Positions 62,877 through 64,000 of a DNA stretch of 64,000 nucleotides are shown here, one piece after another. Numbering within the stretch: position 1 is the stretch's first letter; every line of letters starts with the position of its first letter. Below the pieces are notes generated by a model. That model made no database searches, was not told the DNA's origin, and saw only the letters and a list, made by a program, of their open reading frames with translations. The stretch is from Adiantum capillus-veneris (taxonomy: Eukaryota > Streptophyta > Polypodiopsida > Polypodiales > Pteridaceae), in assembly GCA_014529385.2 (NCBI GenBank), contig CM043949.1, forward strand, positions 114,271,477 to 114,335,476. The letters are read 5' to 3'. A program made the position numbers and the translations under genes.

Positions 62877-64000
62877 TCATCTGTTTCTTCTTCCACTTAG
62901 CTGTAGGATCCGATATCGAGTTGCCTTTTGAACTAGCCATTGCATTTGGCCATTGGTGAGATTTCTGGGATATTCATGAATCTGTAACAGGTCCGGGTGA
63001 TAGCTTGTTCCTTGGAATAATGTCGGTTGATTAAAGGGGAAGCCCATGGCTTCCAGAACTTTGTGCCAATGTCCTCCTCGATCCCAAGTGAAAAATAGGA
63101 TCATTGTCTGTAGTGTCCGAACAATTAAATTTGCATGCCAAGTTGGACCAAATTTGTAACCACCAGTAGCGAGAGGGGAAATGAGCATCTTGGCTCCTGC
63201 AAAGACAGAACTGAAAATTATGATTCCCAAGAGTGTACCAAGAATCCACCATATATGGCCGCCTTGTTGGTGTGGTGAGCTCAAGTTTTCTTCAGAATCC
63301 TGCTTACTGCCATGACTAGAAAAAACTGCAAGCATATCATGCTTCTTTTGGGTGTGCTGAAACATGTCAGCTTCCTTTACTGATGCTAATAGCAAGCCAC
63401 CTACCTTGCGGCTTAAATACAAGCGTAATCCACTTGCCTTTCTCCAAAGAGAGGATGCACTATTTGTAAAAAATTGTACCAAATTGCGAAGGAGGTCTTC
63501 ATTCTTGCATTCTATTAGGCTTTAAATGTCTATCCATGGCTCCTTTGCTCTTATCTCCATGCTGATCTTCTCTCTATATGTTAGAGCGGCTAGCCATAGC
63601 CATAGGTATGATACATCCCATGCAAACACAATGCTGTGTTGTGGAGGAGTTTGAAACATCCTTAAAAGGTTGGCAACATATTGATCATCAAACTTACTCT
63701 GAACACCCTCACATAAACTGGAGGCATTACCCATATCCAAGTTTATAACACCCTTCAGTAGACTAGAGGCATTACCCATCTCCAAGTCTATAACACTACA
63801 CAATAAAGTCTTGCTCGGCTGCCAAGCCTCTGGAGCAATAGCCAACTCCAAACCTTCAATCATACTTACCTCTTCGTTATGGTCCTCAAGTGAAACTGCC
63901 TTGATGCAAGATTCCTTTAGCTTGCTACACTGTTCTGGGTCCATGCTGGTGCACAGGCTTCCGTTTTCAAAGCCCTCCCCTTTGCTTGATATGTTGTTCA
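62877..64000 (-). pseudogene. unrecognised membrane-protein-like gene, 3' part
   Basis: One minus-strand frame runs from the window edge to 62877, broken by a single TAA at 63522-63524. Segments include WQPSKTLLCSVIDLEMGNAS, VFAWDVSYLWLWLAALTYRE, LWRKASGLRLYLSRKVG and the hydrophobic WWILGTLLGIIIFSSVFAG, a good membrane helix. It ends LVQKATRYRILQLSGRRNR. A 48-base tandem duplication gives MGNASSL twice (about 63680-63790). I do not recognise the family. A single stop could mean recent inactivation, an intron or a sequence error. Confidence 0.55.

Overview
The window looks like nuclear DNA of a land plant with a large, repeat-rich genome. The evidence is Ty3/gypsy and Ty1/copia elements, CACTA transposons, a truncated LINE, GT-AG introns, TATA boxes, a PPR-protein fragment, an Ole e 1-type cell-wall protein gene and long (GA)n, (GT)n and (TA)n tracts. 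I cannot fix the species. A fern or other large-genome non-flowering plant is my low-confidence guess. Most coding sequence is decayed mobile-element sequence. Many in-frame stops are what a C-to-T change in CAA, CAG, CGA or TGG would give.

Layout. 1-10108: 3' part of a Ty3/gypsy element whose pol frame carries a retropepsin-like domain after the integrase, then a leader with five copies of a perfect 24-bp palindrome, a second long gag-like/coiled-coil frame, a polypurine tract and an LTR. A reverse-oriented solo LTR is inserted at 2647-3239. 10109-12285: simple repeats, tRNA-like repeats and the end of a CACTA element. 12286-16560: decayed chromodomain-type gypsy element cut by that CACTA end. 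16731-22698: duplicated ~3-kb repeat with a 1.33-kb TTAA-flanked transposon.

22699-31250 is the most unusual part. It is an apparent insertion with four gene-like units: two read rightward (23.5-24.8 and 25.0-26.4 kb) and two read leftward (28.4-27.5 and 31.2-28.6 kb). One leftward unit is a divergent histone H3 with an RTKQT amino end and a tail of about 200 residues. The other is a multi-exon transposase-like protein. Between the convergent units lie two long hairpins that are mirror images of each other. All four units carry stops or frame breaks, so this copy is dead.

31.3-44.2 kb: foldback repeats, one apparently intact two-exon Ole e 1/proline-rich gene (34840-33291, minus), a 5'-truncated LINE, direct repeats, a PPR fragment and an unrecognised acidic coding remnant. 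44229-49765: a complete but decayed Ty1/copia element with 192-bp LTRs and a TTTTC target duplication. 51392-53672: 5' LTR, primer-binding site and leader of another gypsy element. 53673-61350: two CACTA elements, the second inserted in the transposase gene of the first, with an inverted duplication between them. 62877-64000: 3' part of an unrecognised membrane-protein-like gene on the minus strand.
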